A stretch of DNA of 64,000 nt, taken from DASUGC01 sp035606665 (lineage in GTDB: Bacteria; Acidobacteriota; Vicinamibacteria; Vicinamibacterales; SCN-69-37). Made by a program: the position numbers and the translations under genes. How positions within the stretch are numbered: position 1 is the first letter of the stretch; every line of letters starts with the position of its first letter. Below the pieces are notes generated by a model, which did no database searches, was not told where the DNA came from, and saw only the letters and a program-made list of their open reading frames with translations. Of this stretch, positions 16,713-24,609 are shown one piece after another. The stretch is from positions 1 to 64,000 of the forward strand of contig DATNEY010000009.1 in the NCBI GenBank assembly GCA_035606665.1, written 5' to 3'.

Positions 16713-18068
16713 ATGTCGGGCACGGTCTGGGACGAGGTCCTCGGTCGCATCGAGACCAAGGTCAACAACTACAGCTTTCACACCTGGTTTCAGCAGACGT
16801 CGCTCGTACGGGACGGTGGATCGAGCCTGCTTATTCGCGTCGGCGATCCGATGGCGGTCGAGTGGCTGAACAAGCACTACGCGGGCGTGATCGCGGAAGC
16901 ACTTGTGGAGGTCGGCCGTCCAGGCGTGAGTTTTTCCTTCGTACCGGAAGGCAGTGAGAGTTCCGTGCGGGCCGTTCAGGATCTCGCACCGGCCGGCAGC
17001 GACGCCGAGATGGCTGCGGCGACCGACCCGTCACCGGTTGATACCGGCATCGCCGGCCTGAGTCCGCGGTATTCGTTCGAGACTTTCATCGTCGGCGCGT
17101 CGAATCAGTTCGCGCATGCCGCGTGCCGCGCGGTGGCGGAAGCGCCATCACGGTCCTACAACCCGCTGTTCCTGTATGGGGGCGTCGGTCTGGGCAAGAC
17201 GCACTTGATGCACGCGATTGGCCACTACGTGCTGACGCACAACCCGAGCGTCAAGCTGACGTACATCTCGGCCGAACGTTTCATGAACGAAGTGATCAAC
17301 GCCATCAGGTACGAGCGCATCCTTGAATTCCGGGAGCGGTACCGCGGCGTGGATATCCTTCTCGTCGACGACATCCAGTTCATCGTCGGCAAAGAACGCA
17401 CGCAGACCGAGTTTTTCCACACTTTTAACGCTCTTCACGACGCACAGAAACAGATCGTCCTCAGCAGCGACCAGCCGCCTCACCAGATTCGGGAACTCGA
17501 AGAACGTCTTCGAAGCCGGTTCGAATGGGGATTGATCGCCGACCTTCAGCCGCCGGATCTCGAGACGAAGATCGCGATTCTTAAGCGCAAGGCCGACGCT
17601 GAGGGCGTGTTCCTGCCCGACGATGTGTCGTTGTTCATCGCGGGGCGGATCAAGTCGAACATCCGCGAACTCGAGGGATCGCTGATTCGTCTGCTGGCGT
17701 ATGCCTCGCTCACGGGCCGCGAGTTGTCGATGGGTCTCGCGCAGGAGGTCCTCCGTGACGTGCTTCGCCAGGAAGAGCGGGCCGTCACGATCGACATGAT
17801 TCAGAAATTTGTCGCCGACTACTACCAGCTCAAACTGACCGAGTTGAAGTCACGTAACAACTCGAAATCGGTGGCGATGCCCAGGCAGGTGGCGATGTAC
17901 CTGTGCAAGGCGCTGACGAACGCATCGCTGCCTGAGATTGGAAAAAGCTTCGGCGGCAAACATCACTCCACCGTCATTCATTCGATCCGGAAGGTCGAAG
18001 AACTCCGGAAGCGCGAACAGGCTTTCAACAGCCTGATCAACACCCTGACAGAGTCGATTCGCTCCTGA
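16713..18068 (+). CDS. dnaA: chromosomal replication initiator DnaA
   Basis: AAA+ initiator that binds DnaA boxes and melts the origin. The protein has 451 residues: N-terminal DnaB-interacting domain (VNNYSFHTWFQQT), a variable linker (about 85-110), the AAA+ core with Walker A GGVGLGKTHLMHAIG and Walker B ILLVDDIQFI, and the C-terminal box-binding domain with GGKHHSTVIHSIRKVEEL. DnaA boxes lie on both sides of the gene. A TTTTCCACA inside the gene encodes the conserved FFHTF and is not counted as a box. Confidence 0.98.
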   Translation: MSGTVWDEVLGRIETKVNNYSFHTWFQQTSLVRDGGSSLLIRVGDPMAVEWLNKHYAGVIAEALVEVGRPGVSFSFVPEGSESSVRAVQDLAPAGSDAEMAAATDPSPVDTGIAGLSPRYSFETFIVGASNQFAHAACRAVAEAPSRSYNPLFLYGGVGLGKTHLMHAIGHYVLTHNPSVKLTYISAERFMNEVINAIRYERILEFRERYRGVDILLVDDIQFIVGKERTQTEFFHTFNALHDAQKQIVLSSDQPPHQIRELEERLRSRFEWGLIADLQPPDLETKIAILKRKADAEGVFLPDDVSLFIAGRIKSNIRELEGSLIRLLAYASLTGRELSMGLAQEVLRDVLRQEERAVTIDMIQKFVADYYQLKLTELKSRNNSKSVAMPRQVAMYLCKALTNASLPEIGKSFGGKHHSTVIHSIRKVEELRKREQAFNSLINTLTESIRS

Positions 18069-18280
18069 TTTCGGTGTTTTCCAGGAACCGCCGGCAGGTT
18101 TTCCACAGCTGTCTTTGACGAGGCCTGTGGATGGGTTGTTGAGGCGTTCCAGAGGACCGGATCTGAACAGGTAAGAGGCCTTTTTGCGCACCGCGGATCC
18201 GCAGATTCATGCACAGGCTAAATCACTGCAAAATCAGTGACTTACAGACAGAGTTTGACGTACTAACAGCACCTTATTCC

Positions 18281-18289
18281 TGTTATACT
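18281..18289 (+). promoter_or_regulatory. dnaN extended -10 promoter
   Basis: TGTTATACT matches an extended -10 (TGn then TATACT). A TTGACG at 18255-18260 is too far away (23 bp) to be a normal -35 for it. Transcription would start near 18296, just upstream of the leader hairpin at 18306-18322. Confidence 0.5.
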
Positions 18290-18305
18290 TCTTTGTCTTT
18301 CTGAT

Positions 18306-18322
18306 CTCCTTGATTCAAGGAG
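18306..18322 (+). promoter_or_regulatory. dnaN leader hairpin containing an AAGGAGG sequence
   Basis: CTCCTTG-ATT-CAAGGAG is a perfect 7-bp stem with a 3-nt loop. Its right arm is a Shine-Dalgarno-like AAGGAGG, but the nearest in-frame starts are 24 nt (GTG 18347) or 57 nt (ATG 18380) away. It may be a weak terminator, a regulatory hairpin or a standby site. Confidence 0.4.
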
Positions 18323-18379
18323 GGATCCCGCGCTCTGCCGCACGGGGTGGCCTATCGAAAGACAGAGGTTGCCCTGCCC

Positions 18380-19486
18380 ATGGAACTCGTCGTCCGCAAG
18401 AACGACCTGCTCAAAGAACTTTCTCTGTTGCAAGGAATCGTTGAGCGGAAGAACACGATTCCAATTCTTGCGAACGTTCTGATCGACGCGACGAAGGACG
18501 GGATCTCGTTGCTCGCAACCGATCTCGATGTCGGCCTGCGCAGCCGATGCGACGGTACCGTGACCAAACCTGGCGTGCTGACGCTGCCGGCGAAGAAGTT
18601 GTTCGAGATCGTCAATGCCCTTCCCGAGACGGAGATCCGGATCGAGGAAGAAAAGGGCGGCAAGAGCGTCACGATAGCGGCCGACCGTTTCGAGTCGCGG
18701 ATTCAGACTCTGCCGGCAAGCGAGTTTCCGACGCCGCCGAGCGAAGCGGGTGGCGTTGAAGCGACGCTGCCCGGCGGGGCGTTGAAGCGCTTGATCTCGC
18801 ACACGCGGTTCGCGATCACCAGCGAGGACACGCGGTACTTCCTGAACGGCGCCCAGCTCGTGCTGCGCCCGGACTCGATGAGCATGGTCGCAACCGATGG
18901 CCATCGGCTCGCGTTCATCAGCGTGCAGGAATCGCCCGGTAAGAAGGTCTCGAGCGATGTATTGTTGCCGCGAAAAACCCTGAATGAAGTCGCGCGGCTG
19001 ATTGACGGCGGCGAGGCTGTCCAGTTTTCCCAGGGTGAGAATCACCTGTTCTTCAAGGCCGGCGGGCGCCTGCTGATCTCACGAAAGATCGACGCCAACT
19101 TTCCGGCCTACGAGCGCGTGATTCCAAAGAGTAACGACAAGCGGATTGACTTCGATCGCGACCGCCTGTCGGCGGCGGTCCGGCGCGTGCGCCTCCTGTC
19201 GAATGAGCGTTCAAAGGCCGTGAAGTTCGTCATCGGCAAGGACCAGGTCGAGATCACGTCGAGCTCTCCGGAAATCGGAGAAGCCCACGAAGTGATTCCG
19301 GTCGACTACGGCGGCGACGCCCTGCAGATCTGTTTCAACGCCGACTATGTGGACAACTTCCTGGGCGTAGTGGAAACCGAGAACGTCCGGCTCGAATTCA
19401 AAGACGAGATGAGCCAGGCGGTCGTCAAGCCGATCGGCGCGGAGGGTTACGAGTACACCTACGTGATCATGCCGATGCGCATCTGA
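18380..19486 (+). CDS. dnaN: DNA polymerase III beta sliding clamp
   Basis: Ring-shaped processivity clamp of replication. From the ATG at 18380 (preceded by AGAGGT) the protein has 368 residues and begins MELVVRKNDLLKELSLLQGI, the usual DnaN start; an in-frame GTG at 18347 would add eleven unusual residues. Three clamp domains are seen, with KLFEIVNALPE, VATDGHRLAFI and the C-terminal YTYVIMPMRI that closes the family. It lies 24 bp before gyrB, with which it may be co-transcribed. Confidence 0.97.
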   Translation: MELVVRKNDLLKELSLLQGIVERKNTIPILANVLIDATKDGISLLATDLDVGLRSRCDGTVTKPGVLTLPAKKLFEIVNALPETEIRIEEEKGGKSVTIAADRFESRIQTLPASEFPTPPSEAGGVEATLPGGALKRLISHTRFAITSEDTRYFLNGAQLVLRPDSMSMVATDGHRLAFISVQESPGKKVSSDVLLPRKTLNEVARLIDGGEAVQFSQGENHLFFKAGGRLLISRKIDANFPAYERVIPKSNDKRIDFDRDRLSAAVRRVRLLSNERSKAVKFVIGKDQVEITSSSPEIGEAHEVIPVDYGGDALQICFNADYVDNFLGVVETENVRLEFKDEMSQAVVKPIGAEGYEYTYVIMPMRI

Positions 19487-19510
19487 CGGTAACTGAGCCT
19501 GAAACACGGA

Positions 19511-22042
19511 ATGTCAAAGACTGACGCAAAGACCGGCCAGGCCGCGCAGGGACCAAGCGCGGTGATGTCCGGCGGTGCCGAGGACTACGGCGCGGACAAA
19601 ATCAAAGTCCTCGAAGGCCTCGAAGCTGTCCGCAAGCGCCCCGCGATGTACATCGGATCGACGGGTCCGGCCGGGCTCCATCACCTCGTCTACGAAGTCG
19701 TCGACAACTCGATCGACGAGGCACTGGCGGGCTTCTGCAAGAACGTCAACGTCACCATCCACATCGATGGTTCGGTCACCGTCGTCGACGACGGGCGCGG
19801 TATTCCCGTCGACATGCACGAGAGCGGGCGCCCAGCGGCCGAAGTCGTGCTCACCGTGCTCCACGCCGGCGGCAAGTTCGAGAACTCCGCGTACAAAGTG
19901 TCCGGCGGTCTTCACGGCGTCGGCGTGTCGGTCGTGAACGCGCTGTCGGAGTGGCTCGAGCTCGAGATCTACCGGAACAGCCAGGTCCACCAACAGCGGT
20001 ACGAGCGCGGCACGCCGTCCGGGGACCTTTACATCACGGGCGTCACCGAGAAGCGCGGCACCAAAGTCACATTCAAAGCCGACCCGACTGTTTTTGAGAC
20101 GACAGAATTCAGTTTCGAAACACTGTCGCAGCGCCTGCGCGAGCTGGCGTTCCTCAACGCGGGCGTCGCCATCGCGATCGATGACGAGCGTGACGGCCGC
20201 AGCCATCACTTCCTCTACGAAGGCGGCATTCGGGAATTCGTTGAGTTTCTCAACAAGAACCGGACGGCCGTCAACGAGAAGCCGGTGTACATGGCCGGCG
20301 AGCGCGACGGGATCATGGTCGAGATCGCCGTGCAGTGGAACGACAGCTACATCGAAGCCACCCACGCGTTCGCGAACAACATCAACACGACGGAAGGCGG
20401 CACGCACTTGTCCGGCTTCCGCGCGGCGCTGACGCGGACGATCAACCACTACGCGACGAAGAACAGTCTCGCGGAGAAGCTCAGCGAGAGCGTCAGCGGC
20501 GAGGACATCCGCGAAGGCATGACCGCGATCGTGTCGGTCAAGATCCCGCAGCCGCAGTTCGAGGGCCAGACCAAGACAAAGCTCGGCAACACCGAGGTCA
20601 AAGGCATCGTCGAGGCCGTCGTCAACGACAAGCTCGGCGCGTTCCTGGAAGAAAACCCCAGCGTCGCGAAGCGCATCATCGCGAAAGCGGTGGACGCGGC
20701 GCTCGCTCGCGAGGCCGCGCGCAAGGCGCGCGATCTGGTGCGGCGGAAGGGGGCGCTCGACAACACCGCGCTGCCCGGCAAGCTCGCGGACTGCCAGGAG
20801 CGGGATCCCTCGAAGAGCGAGATCTACATCGTCGAGGGTGAGTCCGCAGGCGGCTCCGCCAAGCAGGGCCGCAATCGCGCGTTCCAGGCCGTGCTGCCGA
20901 TTAAGGGCAAGATTCTGAACGTCGAGAAGGCCCGCTTCGACAAGATGCTGAGCCACGAGGAAATCCGGACGCTGATCGCGGCGCTCGGTTGTGGCATCGG
21001 CACCGACGAGTTCGACGCGTCGAAGGTGCGGTACCACCGCGTCATCATCATGACGGACGCCGACGTGGACGGATCGCACATCCGCACGCTGCTTCTGACG
21101 TTCTTCTACCGGCAGATGCGCGATCTCGTCGATCGCGGACACATCTACATCGCGCAGCCGCCGTTGTTTCGTGCCAAGCGCGGGCGACAGGAAACGTTCA
21201 TCAAGGATGAACGCGCCCTCGAAGCGTTCCTCATCAAGCGCGCGGCCGAGTCGCGCACGGTAGTACTGGCCAACCACAAGGAAGTGTCCGGTCAGCAACT
21301 CGAGCGCTCGCTCGAGCAGTTGATGGCGTTCCGGAAGCTCGTACAGGTGGTCGAACGCCGGGGTCCGGCGCGGAAGGCCATCCTCGCGCTGCTGGAGGGC
21401 GACGCGCGGGACAAGACGTTCTGGGCTGACCGTGGAATGGTGGAGGCGCTGGCGACCCACCTGAGGACGCCAGAGGTCGCTGCGGACGTGGTCGAGGATC
21501 CGGAGCACCAGGCGTTGGCCGTCGCCATCGACGACAAGACCGCGGGCTACAGCCGCAAGCACAGGCTGGACATCGACTTCGTGACCACGGGTGAGTTCCG
21601 AACGCTGCTTGCCGCGTACCGCGACATCCGGGAGCTGCTGGCCGGCGCGGTGAACATCCGGACGGTGGCCTCAGCCACGCCCGAGGTCGCGGACGCCGAA
21701 GAAGAAACCGGCGAGGCGGCGGAGACACCGGTTGAGACCGCCGCACGCGTGATGAAGGACAGCGACCGGAAAATCGAGGGCCTCGACGAACTCGTCGAGT
21801 ACTTCGTCGCGGCCGGCCGGCGCGGCCTCGCGATCAATCGCTACAAGGGCCTCGGTGAAATGAATCCGGACACCCTGTGGGAAACCACGATGGATCCCGA
21901 GAAGCGCACGCTGCTGCAGGTGAAGGCCGAGGATCACACCGAGGCCGACCTGATGTTCACGACGCTCATGGGCGATCAGGTGGAGCCGCGCCGCAAGTTC
22001 ATCGAAGACAACGCATTGGATGTCAAGAATCTGGACATCTGA
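19511..22042 (+). CDS. gyrB: DNA gyrase subunit B
   Basis: ATPase subunit of gyrase, which introduces negative supercoils. The protein has 843 residues. The GHKL ATPase part has VDNSIDEALAG, DDGRGIPVD and GGLHGVGVSVVNALS; the Toprim part has EGESAGGSAKQGRNR and DADVDGSHIRTLLLTF. It is longer than the roughly 640-residue type because of an insert after Toprim (about 575-745), as in proteobacterial GyrB, ending in the conserved RYKGLGEMNPDTLWETTMDP. Gene order dnaA-dnaN-gyrB-gyrA. Confidence 0.98.
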   Translation: MSKTDAKTGQAAQGPSAVMSGGAEDYGADKIKVLEGLEAVRKRPAMYIGSTGPAGLHHLVYEVVDNSIDEALAGFCKNVNVTIHIDGSVTVVDDGRGIPVDMHESGRPAAEVVLTVLHAGGKFENSAYKVSGGLHGVGVSVVNALSEWLELEIYRNSQVHQQRYERGTPSGDLYITGVTEKRGTKVTFKADPTVFETTEFSFETLSQRLRELAFLNAGVAIAIDDERDGRSHHFLYEGGIREFVEFLNKNRTAVNEKPVYMAGERDGIMVEIAVQWNDSYIEATHAFANNINTTEGGTHLSGFRAALTRTINHYATKNSLAEKLSESVSGEDIREGMTAIVSVKIPQPQFEGQTKTKLGNTEVKGIVEAVVNDKLGAFLEENPSVAKRIIAKAVDAALAREAARKARDLVRRKGALDNTALPGKLADCQERDPSKSEIYIVEGESAGGSAKQGRNRAFQAVLPIKGKILNVEKARFDKMLSHEEIRTLIAALGCGIGTDEFDASKVRYHRVIIMTDADVDGSHIRTLLLTFFYRQMRDLVDRGHIYIAQPPLFRAKRGRQETFIKDERALEAFLIKRAAESRTVVLANHKEVSGQQLERSLEQLMAFRKLVQVVERRGPARKAILALLEGDARDKTFWADRGMVEALATHLRTPEVAADVVEDPEHQALAVAIDDKTAGYSRKHRLDIDFVTTGEFRTLLAAYRDIRELLAGAVNIRTVASATPEVADAEEETGEAAETPVETAARVMKDSDRKIEGLDELVEYFVAAGRRGLAINRYKGLGEMNPDTLWETTMDPEKRTLLQVKAEDHTEADLMFTTLMGDQVEPRRKFIEDNALDVKNLDI

Positions 22043-22092
22043 GGATGTCGGTTCAGGGCGCAGGGCTCCGGGTTCCTAGTTAGAACCAACTC

Positions 22093-24564
22093 ATGGATCA
22101 GACTCCGCAATCGAGAATCCCCGTCAATATCGAAGACGAGATGAAGCGCTCGTACATGGATTACGCCATGAGCGTAATCATCGGGCGAGCGCTGCCTGAC
22201 GTCCGCGACGGCCTGAAGCCCGCGAACAGGCGCGTCCTCTTCGCGATGCGCCAGATGGGCCTTGCGTCGAACCGGCAGTACCGCAAGTGCGCGAAGATCG
22301 TCGGCGAAGTCATCGGCAACTACCATCCACACGGCGACGTGCCCGCGTACGACACGCTCGTGCGCCTCGCGCAGGACTTCAACATGCGGTACACCCTGGT
22401 CGACGGCCAGGGCAACTTCGGATCGGTCGACGGCGATCCGCCCGCCGCGTACCGCTACACGGAAGCGCGCCTCGAGTCGCTCGCCGAAGCGATGATGACG
22501 GACCTCGACAAGGACACCGTCGACTTCCGTCCGACCTTTGACGAGACCAACGAAGAACCCGTCGTGCTGCCGGCGACGTTCCCGAATCTGCTGGTGAACG
22601 GATCCACCGGCATTGCGGTCGGCATGGCGACCAGCATCCCGCCGCACAACATGCGGGAAGTGATTGACGGCGTGCTGGCCGTCATCGATCGGCGGCAGGC
22701 GCCGGCCGACGAGAAGTTCCGCGCGCTGATGCAGGCGATTCCCGCGCCGGACTTCCCATCCGGCGGTACGATCGTGGGCCGCGCCGGAATCTATCGCGCG
22801 TACCGTGAAGGCCGCGGCGGCTTCACACTGCGTGGTCAGGCTGCGTTCGAAGAGAACAAGAAGGGCGATCGGACTTCGATCGTCATCAGCGAGATTCCGT
22901 ATCAGGTGAACAAGGCCACGCTGGTGGCCGAGATCGCCGAACTCGTCCGCGACAAGAAACTCGAAGGCATCTCCGACCTCCGCGACGAATCCAGCCGCGA
23001 CGGCATGCGAATCGTCATCGAGCTCAAGCGCGGCGAGCTGCCCGACGTCGTCCTGAACAATCTCTACAAGCACACGAAACTGCAGACGAGCTACGGGATC
23101 ACGTTGCTGGCGATCGTGGCCAACCGTCCGAGGGTGCTGTCGCTCCTCGAAATCGTCGAGTTGTTCATCGACTTCCGGCGCGATGTCGTTCGCCGGCGGA
23201 CCGAGTTCGAGCTGCGCAAGGCCGAGGCGCGGGCGCATATCCTCGAGGGCCTCAAGATCGCGCTCGATCACCTGGATGCGGTGATCAAGCTGATCCGCGG
23301 CTCCAGGAATCCGGTGGAAGCCCGCGCGGGCCTCGTCGCGAATTTCGGACTGACGACGATTCAGGCGCAGGCGATCCTGGACATGCAGCTCCAGCGCCTC
23401 ACCGGTCTCGAGCGCCAGAAGATTCTCGACGAGCTTGCCGAGCTCAGAAAGACGATCGATCGCCTTCGCGCGATTCTCTCCAACGAGGAGTTGCTCATCG
23501 CGATCGTCGTCGACGAACTGAAGGCGATCCGCGACAAACACGGGGACGCCCGGCGCACGCAGATTACCGAGGAAGACGCCGGCGAGTTCCGCGTCGAGGA
23601 CCTCATCGCCGACGAGGACGTGGTCATCACGGCGACGAGCACGGGCTACATCAAGCGCACGGCGCTCGATGCGTACAGAAGCCAGCGCCGCGGCGGCAAG
23701 GGCCTGATCGGCATGACGACGCGCGAAGAGGATGTCGTCGAACATCTCTTCGTCGCTAACACCCACGCGTACCTGCTGATCTTCACCGACCTCGGCCGCT
23801 GCTACTGGCTGCGCGCCTACGACGTGCCGGAAGTCAGCCGCAGCAGCAAGGGCAAGTCGATCGCCAACCTCGTGAAGATGACCGAGGGCGAGCGCATGTC
23901 AGCGCTTCTTCGCGTGCAGGCATTTCCCGAGCAGGAAGGCCAGCGGTTCATCGTGATGTGCACAAAGAAGGGCACCATCAAGAAGACCGACCTGGGCGAA
24001 TTCTCGAATCCGCGGTCGGCCGGCATCATCGCGATTCAGATTGACGACGACGATCGGCTCATCGCGGTTGAGGAAACCGACGGTACGAGGGATCTCATCC
24101 TCGAATCCCGCAACGGCATGGCGATCAGGTTCAACGAGTCCGACGTCCGGCCGATGGGCCGCACGGCCTACGGCGTGCGAGGCATGCAGCTCAGGGACAG
24201 CGACGAGGTCGTGGCCATGGGCGTGGTCGGCGAAGGCTCGACGGTGCTCACGATCTGCGAGCGCGGCTACGGCAAGCGCACCGAGATCGAAGAGTACCGG
24301 TCACAGACACGCGGCGGCATCGGCCTCAAGGACATTTACACGAGCAAGCGCAACGGTCCGGTCGTGGACATGGCGTGCGTGACCGAGCAGCACGAGATCT
24401 TCCTGGTGACCGAGCAGGGACAGATCATCCGCATGAAGGCGGGCGACATGCGTCCGATTGGCCGCGATACGCAGGGCGTCAAGCTGATGGATCTTGCGGA
24501 AGGCGATCGCCTGGTGTCCGTGGCGACGCTGCTCGAAGTCGAGGACGAGACGCCGGCGACCTAG
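22093..24564 (+). CDS. gyrA: DNA gyrase subunit A
   Basis: DNA cleavage and religation subunit of gyrase. The protein has 823 residues: the winged-helix/tower/coiled-coil core with the active tyrosine in PPAAYRYTEARL, then a C-terminal beta-pinwheel with the GyrA box QRRGGKG. The quinolone-binding helix reads HPHGDVPAYDTLV: Val83 and Pro84 replace the Ser83-Ala84 of E. coli numbering, while Asp82 and Asp87 are kept. The 50-bp spacer after gyrB carries decayed GGGTTC-type repeats. Confidence 0.98.
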   Translation: MDQTPQSRIPVNIEDEMKRSYMDYAMSVIIGRALPDVRDGLKPANRRVLFAMRQMGLASNRQYRKCAKIVGEVIGNYHPHGDVPAYDTLVRLAQDFNMRYTLVDGQGNFGSVDGDPPAAYRYTEARLESLAEAMMTDLDKDTVDFRPTFDETNEEPVVLPATFPNLLVNGSTGIAVGMATSIPPHNMREVIDGVLAVIDRRQAPADEKFRALMQAIPAPDFPSGGTIVGRAGIYRAYREGRGGFTLRGQAAFEENKKGDRTSIVISEIPYQVNKATLVAEIAELVRDKKLEGISDLRDESSRDGMRIVIELKRGELPDVVLNNLYKHTKLQTSYGITLLAIVANRPRVLSLLEIVELFIDFRRDVVRRRTEFELRKAEARAHILEGLKIALDHLDAVIKLIRGSRNPVEARAGLVANFGLTTIQAQAILDMQLQRLTGLERQKILDELAELRKTIDRLRAILSNEELLIAIVVDELKAIRDKHGDARRTQITEEDAGEFRVEDLIADEDVVITATSTGYIKRTALDAYRSQRRGGKGLIGMTTREEDVVEHLFVANTHAYLLIFTDLGRCYWLRAYDVPEVSRSSKGKSIANLVKMTEGERMSALLRVQAFPEQEGQRFIVMCTKKGTIKKTDLGEFSNPRSAGIIAIQIDDDDRLIAVEETDGTRDLILESRNGMAIRFNESDVRPMGRTAYGVRGMQLRDSDEVVAMGVVGEGSTVLTICERGYGKRTEIEEYRSQTRGGIGLKDIYTSKRNGPVVDMACVTEQHEIFLVTEQGQIIRMKAGDMRPIGRDTQGVKLMDLAEGDRLVSVATLLEVEDETPAT

Positions 24565-24575
24565 CCGGGGGGCTC

Positions 24576-24608
24576 CCGGCCTACGTAGGCCGGCCCTTCA
24601 GGGCCGGC
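24576..24608. terminator. two overlapping palindromes between gyrA and uvrD (bidirectional terminator/REP-like)
   Basis: A perfect 18-bp palindrome CCGGCCTACGTAGGCCGG (24576-24593) overlaps the 20-nt hairpin GCCGGCCCTTCAGGGCCGGC (24589-24608, 9-bp arms). The convergent genes end on either side. The two stems share GCCGG and cannot form together. A bidirectional terminator is likely, and the second hairpin recurs in related form at 57952-57971. Confidence 0.6.
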
Positions 24609-24609
24609 A

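Larger units (their letters stand above)
18069..18379. other. dnaA-dnaN spacer, probable second origin segment
   Basis: This 311-bp gene-free region has a DnaA box TTTTCCACA (18099-18107) and a poorer one, TGTGGATGG (18126-18134). An AT-richer stretch about 18180-18300 follows, including TCACTG-CAAAAT-CAGTGA near 18222-18239. Box plus AT-rich tract suits a duplex-unwinding element. The dnaN promoter and a leader hairpin occupy the right end. Confidence 0.55.

Noticed and set aside
17414..17422. TTTTCCACA inside dnaA as a DnaA box
   Set aside because: It encodes the conserved FFHTF segment of DnaA, so selection on protein explains it.
19514..21562. 682-codon open frame antisense to gyrB
   Set aside because: Long antisense frames are expected in GC-rich codon usage. 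It lacks family resemblance and gyrB is certain.
21976..23766. 596-codon open frame antisense to gyrA
   Set aside because: Same reason: shadow of a GC-rich gene, His/Arg/Asp-rich with no domain.
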